From Bryobacterales bacterium (GTDB taxonomy: Bacteria; Acidobacteriota; Terriglobia; Bryobacterales; Bryobacteraceae), in NCBI GenBank assembly GCA_003142355.1, contig PLMF01000111.1, positions 5,060 through 13,693 of the forward strand: a DNA stretch of 8,634 bases, given 5' to 3'. Under the pieces are notes generated by a model that searched no databases, was not told the origin of the DNA, and worked only from the letters and a program-made list of their open reading frames with translations. Numbering within the stretch: position 1 is the first letter of the stretch; every line of letters starts with the position of its first letter. Shown piece after piece: positions 1 to 6,240 of this stretch. Made by a program: the position numbers and the translations under genes.

Positions 1-119
1 TGAAGTACGCCATGGATTTGAACGGCTACTACGGCGGCCCGCCGAGGCTGCCGCTGGTGGTGCCCACGCCGGAAGCCAAGAAAGAGATTGAAGAGGCGTT
101 CAAAGATTTGAAGGGTTGA
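1..119 (+). CDS. C-terminal fragment of a dihydrodipicolinate synthase (DapA)-family protein
   Basis: An open frame enters from the left edge (first whole codon at base 3) and stops at TGA 117-119. It gives 38 residues, beginning KYAMDLNGYYGGPPRLPL and ending in a charged helix (EAKKEIEEAFKDLKG). A short stretch on the pattern 'K.al...G...G..R.PL' followed by 'P....K.eI..al..l' is the usual C-terminus of the DapA/N-acetylneuraminate lyase aldolase family. These TIM-barrel enzymes form a Schiff base between a lysine and pyruvate. The active site lies outside the window, so the reaction cannot be told: lysine synthesis, or cleavage of a keto-deoxy sugar or hydroxyproline-type substrate, are all possible. 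The next gene starts 24 bases downstream on the same strand. The family call rests on this tail only. Confidence 0.6.
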   Translation, partial: KYAMDLNGYYGGPPRLPLVVPTPEAKKEIEEAFKDLKG

Positions 120-143
120 GTACAGTCGTAGAAGCAGACCTCC

Positions 144-1226
144 GTGGACGTGTCTTTTGACGAGATTCGGCGCCGTATCGCCGAGGTAGGCCCAGGCCTG
201 CACAGCGCAGGCTCCTTCCCGGCACGGACATTTCAAGCCATTGCGCGAGCCGCCCACAAGCGACAAATTCACAACTCGGTTGAAACTGGTTCCGGCGCCA
301 GCACCCTGTTGTTCTCTCACTTGAGCGAACACCACACGGTCTTTGCCTTGGACGGCGGCAGCGGCAGCATCGCCAATGTACGCCGGTCACCACTCCTACG
401 CCGGGACGTGGTCACCTTCGTAGAGGGTCCGACGCAGGCCACTTTGCCACAGTACCGCTTCACCGAGAAGCTGCAACTCGTTCTCATTGACGGACCACAC
501 GGCTACCCGTTCCCGGACCTCGAGTATTATTTTCTTTACCCCCACTTGGAGACCGGCGCCCTGCTGATCCTCGATGATATTCATATTCCGACGGTCCACA
601 ATCTCTTTCAGCTCTTGCGGCGGGATGCGATGTTCGAATTGGATGAGGTGGTTCAAAGGACCGCGTTCTTCACGCGCACCAGTGCGCGGACATTCGATCC
701 CTTCGGGGATGGCTGGTCGCAACAGAACTACAATGCAAGACCGCTCTGGCGCTACGCCTGGAGGGACAGGATCCGAAGCTTTCTGCCGATGTCGACGGTG
801 CGAAGCTTGACGTGGCTCAAACGTAGCATGACACGCGGATTCCCACAGTGCGCCGTGGACATTCTCGCCCCTCAGCGGGGGGCGTCGGTGGCGGGCGCCG
901 GCATCGTTGAAGGTTCCGTGGTTTTGCCCGCCGATTCGCACCTGTGGGTTCTGGTCCGCCGCAAGGATTTTGATGGTTGGTGGCCCCAAAACAAGGGGGC
1001 GGTATCAGTAGCCCGGACCCGATGGAAAGTGTCTGTCAGTTACGGGGGACCACAAGACGCCGGCTGCGATTTCGAAATTGCAGCTCTCGTCGTCGGCCCG
1101 CCAACCCACGAATTGTGGATCGACTGGGTAGCACGGGTTCAGGAAACCGGTCTGTTTCCTCCGGTGCAGCTACCCGCCGCCAGCTTCGTGCTGGGAGAGG
1201 CCTACCGGACCGTGACCAAGGGTTGA
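144..1226 (+). CDS. Class I SAM-dependent methyltransferase with an extra C-terminal beta-rich domain
   Basis: This is a 360-residue protein read from GTG 144. A second in-frame GTG lies at 150, and neither has a clear Shine-Dalgarno, so the start is uncertain by a few codons. Residues about 25-190 look like a Methyltransf_24-type Rossmann methyltransferase. The SAM-binding glycine loop is VETGSGASTLL (46-56), and an acidic strand end falls at D70. Motif IV is VLIDGPHGYPFPD (113-125), followed by LLILDDIH (140-147). Residues about 237-325 form a separate domain rich in short beta strands, with the pattern 'V.I..P..G..V...G.V.GS......LWVLVR...WWPQ....V....W.V.V..G.....G..FEI.A'. This resembles small Ig-like or carbohydrate-binding-like domains found in other bacterial proteins. 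No signal peptide is seen, so the protein is probably cytoplasmic. Relatives often sit in glycan or exopolysaccharide clusters, but no such genes are visible here and the substrate is unknown. It converges on the next gene with only 4 bases between the stops. Confidence 0.8.
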   Translation: MDVSFDEIRRRIAEVGPGLHSAGSFPARTFQAIARAAHKRQIHNSVETGSGASTLLFSHLSEHHTVFALDGGSGSIANVRRSPLLRRDVVTFVEGPTQATLPQYRFTEKLQLVLIDGPHGYPFPDLEYYFLYPHLETGALLILDDIHIPTVHNLFQLLRRDAMFELDEVVQRTAFFTRTSARTFDPFGDGWSQQNYNARPLWRYAWRDRIRSFLPMSTVRSLTWLKRSMTRGFPQCAVDILAPQRGASVAGAGIVEGSVVLPADSHLWVLVRRKDFDGWWPQNKGAVSVARTRWKVSVSYGGPQDAGCDFEIAALVVGPPTHELWIDWVARVQETGLFPPVQLPAASFVLGEAYRTVTKG

Positions 1227-1230
1227 TCTG

Positions 1231-1707
1231 CTACTTGGCGCGATAGACGGTAGTGCCACGGCCCCCGAGCCACGAGCCCACAAGCGCTCCGGCTAGCGCT
1301 CCGATCGCGCACGCGACGGCGATGACTGCGGGCTTCAAGTTTCTAAAGTCGCCGCCGCTCTCGTTGGCGAGGCTCTCGCCCGCGGCTGCGCCGACGCCGG
1401 CGCCTGCCCCCGCCCCGACTCCTAACCCGATCAACGTGTATTTCCGCTGCTGGCTGGAGCGCAGGCTCACGCGCGCCACCTCCGCTCGCGGAACGGCGAC
1501 ACTCCGATGCGTCCGCTCCAGGCTGATGGCGCCTTCGGAAACAGTCACCAACGTACCCTTCAGCACTTCGCCCTTCCTGGTGGCCACTTGGATCGATTGC
1601 CCGGGCGCCAGCCGGCTGAGATTCTGCCACGACGCCGGATCGGTGGTCTGCCCAAACAGGTTGGTCGCAGCCAGCACGGCCGCCAGCAGCGTCGTCGTAT
1701 TTCGCAT
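1231..1707 (-). CDS. Secreted or envelope protein with Sm-like fold and glycine-zipper segment, function unknown
   Basis: This 158-residue protein starts at ATG 1707 and ends at TAG 1231-1233. It begins with a signal-peptide-like segment: MRNTTTLLAAVLAATNLFGQ has a basic residue, a hydrophobic core and probable cleavage near residue 19-20. Residues about 33-85 read as a small beta barrel of Sm/LSm type: 'L.PGQSIQVATRKGEVLKG' then 'LVTVSEGAISLE' and 'VAVPRAEVARVSL'. Next comes SSQQRKY and a glycine/alanine zipper (94-110, LGVGAGAGAGVGAAAG), then a second hydrophobic Gly/Ala stretch (127-149) that could span or sit in a membrane. I recognise no named family. Proteins of this layout are common among Acidobacteriota hypothetical proteins (recalled, not searched). 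It lies 6 bases after murJ, with its ribosome binding site inside the murJ end, so it is co-transcribed and perhaps translationally coupled. An envelope role is an inference from the signal peptide and context. Confidence 0.8.
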   Translation of the reverse strand: MRNTTTLLAAVLAATNLFGQTTDPASWQNLSRLAPGQSIQVATRKGEVLKGTLVTVSEGAISLERTHRSVAVPRAEVARVSLRSSQQRKYTLIGLGVGAGAGAGVGAAAGESLANESGGDFRNLKPAVIAVACAIGALAGALVGSWLGGRGTTVYRAK

Positions 1708-1713
1708 GACCTT

Positions 1714-3297
1714 TTACCTCCGCAGCCTCGCCACTCGCCGGAGCGCCACGGCGCATTCTTCCACTCGCATCCAGTAGGCGATCGCGAAGTATACCACTCC
1801 GTATGTCCCCAGAATGACGACCGCCGCCTGAATCGGATGGTCCCCGAACCCGACGCCGATCTTCACCGCCCACGCTGCCGCCGCGGCCACCGCCGCCGAC
1901 GTCCATAGCTTCACTAGCAGCGCCGCCGGCAGGCCGGTCCGCCCGATGCGCCCGTTCAACGTTCGGCGCAGCAGTGCGAACTCCACCCATCCCGCCACGC
2001 CGGCCGAAGCCGTCAAGCCCGCCGCGCCCCAGCGCGGATCGACGCCGATCCATATGGGTAGGGGAATCGAGCACAGGTAGCCCAGCCCGGTGGTGAGCGC
2101 CACGCGCACCACCGCGTATCGCAGCGGCGTGCGTGTGTCGCGCAGGGCATAGTAGGTGGACGAATACAGCCGCCCCAGCGTCGACGCCAGCAGTCCCACC
2201 GCCGAGCCGGCCAGAATTCCCCACACGTAGACCGAGTCGTGGTGCGTGAACTTGCCGGTCTGATAGAGCGCCGCCGTCACCACGTCGCCCAGCGCCAGCA
2301 GCGCCATGGCCGAGGGCACCACGAAGAAGGCGATCTGCCGCAGCCCCGCATCCAGCCGCCGGTGAAGCTGCGCCCGCACCTCCGCCGGGTTGCCCAGGGC
2401 GCTCGACATGGCCGGCAACTCCGCCGCCGAAACCGCCATCCCGAACAGGCTCACCGGCAGCGTGTTGATCGATTGCGCATTGGTCAGCGCCGCCACGGCG
2501 CCCTCGCCCAGCTTGCTGGCCAGCAACTGATCCACGTATCCGCTGATCTGCACCACGCCCCGGCTGACGAACACCGGCGCGAAGTTGCGCATCACCTCGC
2601 GCACGTGCCCGGCGCGCGTGTCGAGGCGCAATCGCAGCTTCCGCGTCAGCCGCAGCACGATGGGCAACTGCACCCCGAACTGCAACCCGCTGCCGATCAC
2701 CGAACCCCACGCCAGGTTGACCGCCAGCGCGCTCTGCGCGAGGCCCCCGTACATCGCCAGCGTGGCGATCATGGCGGCGTTCCAGATCACCGGCGCCGTG
2801 TAGGAGAGGAAAAACTTACGATGGCTGTTCAGAATACCCAGGCACCAAGCAGAGCAAACGAGCAGGCCCGCGCCCGGAAACAGGATCCGCACCAGCCGTA
2901 TGGTCAGCTCGCGTTTGGCGCCGTGAAAACCCGGCGCAATGGCGAAAATCAGGTACGGCGCGGCCAGCACGCCCACCACCACCAGCACCGACGTGGCCAG
3001 CGCCAGAACTGCGCCCACCGCGCCTGCCACGCGCCCCGATTCTTCCTCGTCGCCCTCCGCCACGAGGCGCGCGTACACTGGAATGAAGGACGCTGAAAGC
3101 ACCCCTTCGCCGAACAGGTTTTGCAGGAAATTCGGGATCCGGAAGGCCGCGTTGAACGCATCCGCCGCGTCCGAGAGCCCGAAGTAGTACCCGAAAACGC
3201 GCTGCCGCACCAACCCCGCGACGCGGCTCACCAGAATGCCCGCGGCTACCAGAAACGCATGCCGGCCCGTGCGTTCGCGCTGCGGAAGTTCCGCCAC
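1714..3297 (-). CDS. murJ: Lipid II flippase MurJ
   Basis: This 527-residue integral membrane protein of the MOP/MVF superfamily moves undecaprenyl-linked peptidoglycan precursor across the inner membrane. The start is GTG at 3297, whose G is also the last base of the upstream TAG stop. The frame stays open further upstream, but that part is the shadow of the dehydrogenase gene. The N-terminus has the family signature: SRVAGLVRQRVFG (24-36), SDAADAFNAAFRIPN (42-56) and GEGVLSASFIPVY (63-75). Many hydrophobic segments follow along the length, as expected for 14 helices, and the size is normal. Matching to E. coli by eye, R25, R31 and D46 stand for R18, R24 and D39. Where E. coli has R52 and R270, this protein has Q59 and about S276 (TNAQSINTLP, 272-281). 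The segment LPVSLFGMAVSAAELP (280-295) matches a variant I recall from Acidobacteriota and related phyla. It is third in a four-gene operon. Confidence 0.93.
   Translation of the reverse strand: MAELPQRERTGRHAFLVAAGILVSRVAGLVRQRVFGYYFGLSDAADAFNAAFRIPNFLQNLFGEGVLSASFIPVYARLVAEGDEEESGRVAGAVGAVLALATSVLVVVGVLAAPYLIFAIAPGFHGAKRELTIRLVRILFPGAGLLVCSAWCLGILNSHRKFFLSYTAPVIWNAAMIATLAMYGGLAQSALAVNLAWGSVIGSGLQFGVQLPIVLRLTRKLRLRLDTRAGHVREVMRNFAPVFVSRGVVQISGYVDQLLASKLGEGAVAALTNAQSINTLPVSLFGMAVSAAELPAMSSALGNPAEVRAQLHRRLDAGLRQIAFFVVPSAMALLALGDVVTAALYQTGKFTHHDSVYVWGILAGSAVGLLASTLGRLYSSTYYALRDTRTPLRYAVVRVALTTGLGYLCSIPLPIWIGVDPRWGAAGLTASAGVAGWVEFALLRRTLNGRIGRTGLPAALLVKLWTSAAVAAAAAWAVKIGVGFGDHPIQAAVVILGTYGVVYFAIAYWMRVEECAVALRRVARLRR
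1717..1721 (-). promoter_or_regulatory. Ribosome binding site of the secreted Sm-like protein, inside the end of murJ
   Basis: On the minus strand the site reads GGAGG, nine bases before ATG 1707. It overlaps the last codons of murJ, whose stop TAA is at 1716-1714. This supports the start chosen for the downstream gene and suggests that ribosomes finishing murJ can reinitiate there. Confidence 0.75.
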
Positions 3298-4361
3298 TAG
3301 CTCAGCTTCTCCAGCACCGCCCCGGTCACTTCTTCCGTGCTGCTGGCGCCGCCGAGATCGGGCGTGCGCACCTGGCCCTCCGCCAGCACCGCGGCAACCG
3401 CCGCTTCCACCGCGCGCGCCGCCTCGGCCATCTCCAGGTGATCGAGCATCATGGCCGCGCTGAGAATCGTCGCCAGCGGATTGACCAGACCCTTCCCGGC
3501 GATGTCCGGCGCCGAGCCGTGCACCGGCTCGAACATCGAGGGGAATCGCCGTAGCGGATCGAGGTTCGCCGAGGCCGCCAGCCCCATGCTGCCGACGATG
3601 ATGGCGGAAATGTCGCTCAAGATATCGCAGAACAGGTTCGACCCCACCACTACGTCGAAGCTCTGCGGCCGCCGGATGAAATTCATGGCCGCCGCATCCA
3701 CCAGCAGCGACTCGGTTTCGACGCCCGGGTACTGCGCCGCCACTTCCTGAAACGTGCGGTCCCACAGCACCATGCTGTAGCCCTGCGCGTTGGATTTGGT
3801 GACCGACGTGACGCGCCTCTTCTTATTGCGCTTCACCGCCAACTCGAACGCGAACCGCACCACGCGCTCGATGCCCCGCCGCGTGAACACCGAGGTCTGA
3901 ATGGCGATCTCTTCCGGCTGGTACTGGTAGACGAACCCGCCCACCTGCGTATACTCGCCCTCGGTGTTCTCCCGCACCACCACCAAATCGATGTCGCCGC
4001 CCTTCACCCCCGCCAGCGGCGATGGGACGCCCGGATAGAGATACGCCGGCCGCACGTTGGCGTACTGATCGAACGCCCGCCGGATGGGCAGCAGCAGCCC
4101 GTTGAGCGTGGTGTGGTCGGGGATGTCCGGATGTCCCACTGCGCCCAGCAGGATGGCGTCGCAAGGTTGCAGCAGGTCGATGGCCCCGGCTGGCATCATG
4201 CGCCCCCAGCGGAAAAAGTGCTCCGCGCCCCATTCGAAGTCCTGGAACGCGAAGGTTACGTCATGTTTCCTGGCGATCTTTTCCAGAACGCGCCGGGCCT
4301 GGGGAACGACTTCGGCGCCGACGCCGTCTCCGGCGATGACTGCGATGGTGAATGTCTTCAT
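3297..4361 (-). CDS. NAD-dependent tartrate/D-malate dehydrogenase (isocitrate/isopropylmalate dehydrogenase superfamily)
   Basis: This 354-residue cytoplasmic enzyme belongs to the beta-decarboxylating dehydrogenases. Most likely it oxidises tartrate or D-malate (TtuC/DmlA type), with leucine-pathway LeuB as the alternative. Visible motifs are IAGDGVGAEV (9-18); substrate arginines in IRRAFDQYANVRP (93-105) and at R130 in VVRENTEGEY (128-137); K189; and the metal aspartates D222, D246 and D250 (VDAAAMNFI, SNLFCDILSD). The cofactor segment FEPVHGSAPDIAGKG (278-292) carries Asp-Ile at 286-287, the signature of NAD rather than NADP use. The stretches FEWGAEHFF, GRMMP, GAVGHPDIPDH and YLYPGVPSPL match DmlA/tartrate dehydrogenase as I recall it far better than LeuB. 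No leuA, leuC or leuD is nearby. The gene sits 16 bases after an ACS-family carrier, an arrangement like TtuB-TtuC. Its TAG stop shares one base with the murJ GTG start. No strong Shine-Dalgarno precedes ATG 4361. The exact substrate is inferred. Confidence 0.85.
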   Translation of the reverse strand: MKTFTIAVIAGDGVGAEVVPQARRVLEKIARKHDVTFAFQDFEWGAEHFFRWGRMMPAGAIDLLQPCDAILLGAVGHPDIPDHTTLNGLLLPIRRAFDQYANVRPAYLYPGVPSPLAGVKGGDIDLVVVRENTEGEYTQVGGFVYQYQPEEIAIQTSVFTRRGIERVVRFAFELAVKRNKKRRVTSVTKSNAQGYSMVLWDRTFQEVAAQYPGVETESLLVDAAAMNFIRRPQSFDVVVGSNLFCDILSDISAIIVGSMGLAASANLDPLRRFPSMFEPVHGSAPDIAGKGLVNPLATILSAAMMLDHLEMAEAARAVEAAVAAVLAEGQVRTPDLGGASSTEEVTGAVLEKLS

Positions 4362-4377
4362 GGTCTCGAAGACAATT

Positions 4378-5616
4378 CTAGCGCCCCACGGATGAACCGC
4401 CGCGCGAGCTTAGCGCCAGCCATCCCAGGTAACCCGCCACGGGGATTGCGGTAGCGATCCAAAACGCCGCGGAATACCGATGCAGGTCGAACAGGTGTCC
4501 GAAGAGCGGCATGGTCACGGCCACCACGGCGCTCCACGAGCCGGCGCCCGCTCCGGCGATCAGTCCCGCATGGTCCGCCGAGTAAACGTCGGTGGCGTAC
4601 GCCACCGATAGGACGATAAACCCCGAGGCCGCGAACATGGCGAGAAACATCCCGAGCATCACGGCCGCCACGTGGGACAGCCAGGGGACGGCCGCGAACG
4701 CCAGGGTGATGGCCGCACAACATGCCAGCATCCGCCGCAGCGCCGCCGTGCGCGGTTGCCCGCCGCGCGCGGCGCGGTCCCCAAGCCATCCCCACACGAA
4801 GTAGCCCGCCTCCCAGCCGAGGGGCGGAATCCAAAGCACCTGGCCGATGAGCACCTGCGAGCAACCCAACGGGTGCGCCAGGTACAACGACGCGCTGTAC
4901 AGCACGAACCCCAGCGGCAGCGCGCCCAGGGCGTACAGGCACATGAACGCCCACAGCGGCGCGTCGCCCAGGCGCGGTCCGGGGCTGGCGGCTTCGATGG
5001 GCGCCGGCGGCTTCCGCATATCCGGCCTCCGCGAGACTATGGCCCACACCGCCAGCCACGCCAGGCCGATCATCCCGGTAAACCAGAATGCCCCGCGCCA
5101 TCCCCACCACAGAAAGATGGGGGTCACCACCAGCGGTGTGATCACGGCGCCCAGCGACCCACCGCTATACGCCACCGCCAGCCCGCGCCCGCGCTGGTCC
5201 GGCGGCAGCGTCTGGACCACCGTGCGCAGCCCACCCGGAAAGGTGGCGCCTTCACCGAACCCCAGCGCCGCGCGCGCCGCGCCCAACGACCAGAACCCCG
5301 AGGCAAATGCGTGCGCCATGGATGCGCCCGTCCAGCAGGCCACCGCCGCCGTCATGCCGCGGCGCAGCCCCGCGCGGTCCAGAATTCGGCCCCACAGCGG
5401 GTTGGCCAGCATGTATGCGATCGAAAACGCCGAAATGATGAAGCCGTACTGCTCGCCGCTGAGCCCCGTCTCCCGCAGGATCGCCGGCGCCAGCAGCGCC
5501 AGGGTGTTCCGGTCGATATAGCTGATCAGCGAGACCAGCAGCATCGAGCCCGCCGGCAGCCAGCGGCGCCATCTCTCCCCGCTCGCGGACATTAGCTCAA
5601 ATGATATCCCATACAT
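4378..5616 (-). CDS. MFS transporter, anion:cation symporter (ACS) family, organic-acid type
   Basis: This 412-residue inner-membrane carrier has about 12 hydrophobic segments in two halves, split by a polar loop near residues 196-220 (RRPDMRKPPAPIEAASPGPR). Family marks are YIDRNTLALLAPAI (33-46), SGEQYGFIISAFSIAYML (53-70), the A-motif-like GRILDRAGLRRG (76-87), and RAALGFGEGATFPGGL (115-130). The last is typical of the anion:cation symporters for hexuronates, tartrate, phthalate and similar organic acids. It is the first gene of the operon, 16 bases before the tartrate/D-malate-type dehydrogenase, which suggests that it imports that enzyme's substrate. Two starts are possible: ATG 5616 (MYGISFEL) and ATG 5592 (MSASGERW). 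The second resembles usual MFS N-termini and would leave a 51-bp divergent gap. Neither has a strong ribosome binding site. Substrate is an inference. Confidence 0.87.
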   Translation of the reverse strand: MYGISFELMSASGERWRRWLPAGSMLLVSLISYIDRNTLALLAPAILRETGLSGEQYGFIISAFSIAYMLANPLWGRILDRAGLRRGMTAAVACWTGASMAHAFASGFWSLGAARAALGFGEGATFPGGLRTVVQTLPPDQRGRGLAVAYSGGSLGAVITPLVVTPIFLWWGWRGAFWFTGMIGLAWLAVWAIVSRRPDMRKPPAPIEAASPGPRLGDAPLWAFMCLYALGALPLGFVLYSASLYLAHPLGCSQVLIGQVLWIPPLGWEAGYFVWGWLGDRAARGGQPRTAALRRMLACCAAITLAFAAVPWLSHVAAVMLGMFLAMFAASGFIVLSVAYATDVYSADHAGLIAGAGAGSWSAVVAVTMPLFGHLFDLHRYSAAFWIATAIPVAGYLGWLALSSRGGSSVGR

Positions 5617-5643
5617 GCTAAACTACGCTTTCGCCCCTATATA
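5617..5643. promoter_or_regulatory. Very short divergent region between the transporter operon and the DUF507 gene
   Basis: Only 27 bases separate the two divergent starts, or 51 if the transporter begins at 5592. A perfect TATAAT sits at 5640-5645 on the plus strand and runs into the ATG at 5644-5646. No TTGACA-like box lies 16-18 bases before it; the bases there are GCTAAA. Minus-strand -10-like AT-rich words (TAGCAT, TATCAT) also lie here and just inside the transporter reading frame. Promoters for both genes must therefore overlap each other or the coding sequence. I cannot assign them firmly. Confidence 0.4.
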
Positions 5644-6234
5644 ATGCTCCTTGCAAGAGAATTTGTTGCGTACCTCTCCCGACAACTCGTCAAGAGGCTG
5701 ATGCCCGGCGTCATCGAGACCCCCAACCCCGAGTTCGTGGCACAGAAAATTGGCGAAGTCATCACCCAGGAACTGGCCGTCGAAGACCGTCTGAACGACG
5801 AGGTGCGCGACCTGCTCAGCCAGTACAGCGACTACATGCGTCGTGAAAGCGTCAGCTACCAGGAGATGTTTCGCCGCATCAAGAACACGCTCATTTCGCA
5901 GCGCAAAGTCATCCGCGCCTCCGGCCGCGACAGCGGCGACGGCATGAAGCTCTCGCGCGACAAAGTCACCGACATGTCCCACCGGATCGTCGAAATGCTG
6001 CGCAAGAGCCACGAACTGCGCCTCAAGGATAAAGACCCCAACAACGTGCGTCTGGAAATTCTCCGTCATATGACAGAGCTGCTGATGGCGGAAGACAAGG
6101 TGGACCGCACCGCGCGCCAGAAGATCAAATCGCAGAAACGCGAAGTCCCGGAAGGCAGCGAGGAGTGGGACCTGCTGCACCGGCGCTACTATTCCGAGGA
6201 GCTCAAGAAGCTCGGCATCGACCTGGCCAGGTAG
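5644..6234 (+). CDS. DUF507 family protein with two tandem DUF507 domains
   Basis: This 196-residue, charged, mostly helical protein has no signal peptide or membrane segment. The first half (1-90) starts MLLAREFVAYLSRQLVKRL and continues with EDRLNDEVRDLLSQYSDYM and FRRIKNTLISQRKVI, the DUF507 pattern. The second half (101-191) repeats it: MKLSRDKVTDMSHRIVEML, then EDKVDRTARQKIKSQK, EEWDLLHRRYYSEELKKLG. The short linker at 91-100 (RASGRDSGDG) is Gly/Ser-rich. DUF507 proteins exist as single and double forms in Acidobacteriota, Aquificae and Deltaproteobacteria, and no function is known to me. ATG 5644 is preferred because it aligns with the usual family start and with the internal repeat start at M101, but no Shine-Dalgarno is visible before it. 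It runs divergently from the transporter operon, and its stop is 6 bases from the stop of the convergent adenosine-specific kinase. Confidence 0.85.
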   Translation: MLLAREFVAYLSRQLVKRLMPGVIETPNPEFVAQKIGEVITQELAVEDRLNDEVRDLLSQYSDYMRRESVSYQEMFRRIKNTLISQRKVIRASGRDSGDGMKLSRDKVTDMSHRIVEMLRKSHELRLKDKDPNNVRLEILRHMTELLMAEDKVDRTARQKIKSQKREVPEGSEEWDLLHRRYYSEELKKLGIDLAR

Positions 6235-6240
6235 CTCAGC

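Noticed and set aside
1380..1440. GC-rich repetitive stretch that could be a DNA repeat.
   Set aside because: It encodes the Gly/Ala zipper of the secreted protein (about residues 94-110), so the repetition is explained by the protein.
1343..2710. A 455-codon minus-strand frame overlapping murJ and the secreted protein gene.
   Set aside because: It is Arg/Gly/Ala-rich shadow translation of murJ in another frame, and murJ and the Sm-like protein are both well supported there.
3298..3765. The murJ frame stays open upstream, giving a longer 683-residue candidate.
   Set aside because: The added 156 residues lie antiphase over the dehydrogenase gene, are Gly/Arg/Ala-rich with no membrane character, and the MurJ family start is matched by GTG 3297.
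3297..4361. LeuB (3-isopropylmalate dehydrogenase) as the identity of the dehydrogenase.
   Set aside because: The superfamily fits, but GRMMP, GHPDIPDH and YLYPGVPSPL match the tartrate/D-malate branch, and no leucine genes are nearby. It is kept only as the alternative.
4672..5595. A 307-codon plus-strand frame over the MFS transporter.
   Set aside because: It is Arg/Pro/Gln-rich with no domain signal and is antisense to a clear 12-segment transporter.
6221..6232. Perfect 12-base palindrome ACCTGGCCAGGT at the end of the DUF507 gene.
   Set aside because: It codes for the last residues (DLAR), has no loop or following T tract, and makes a poor terminator or hairpin. Chance is likely in GC-rich coding DNA.
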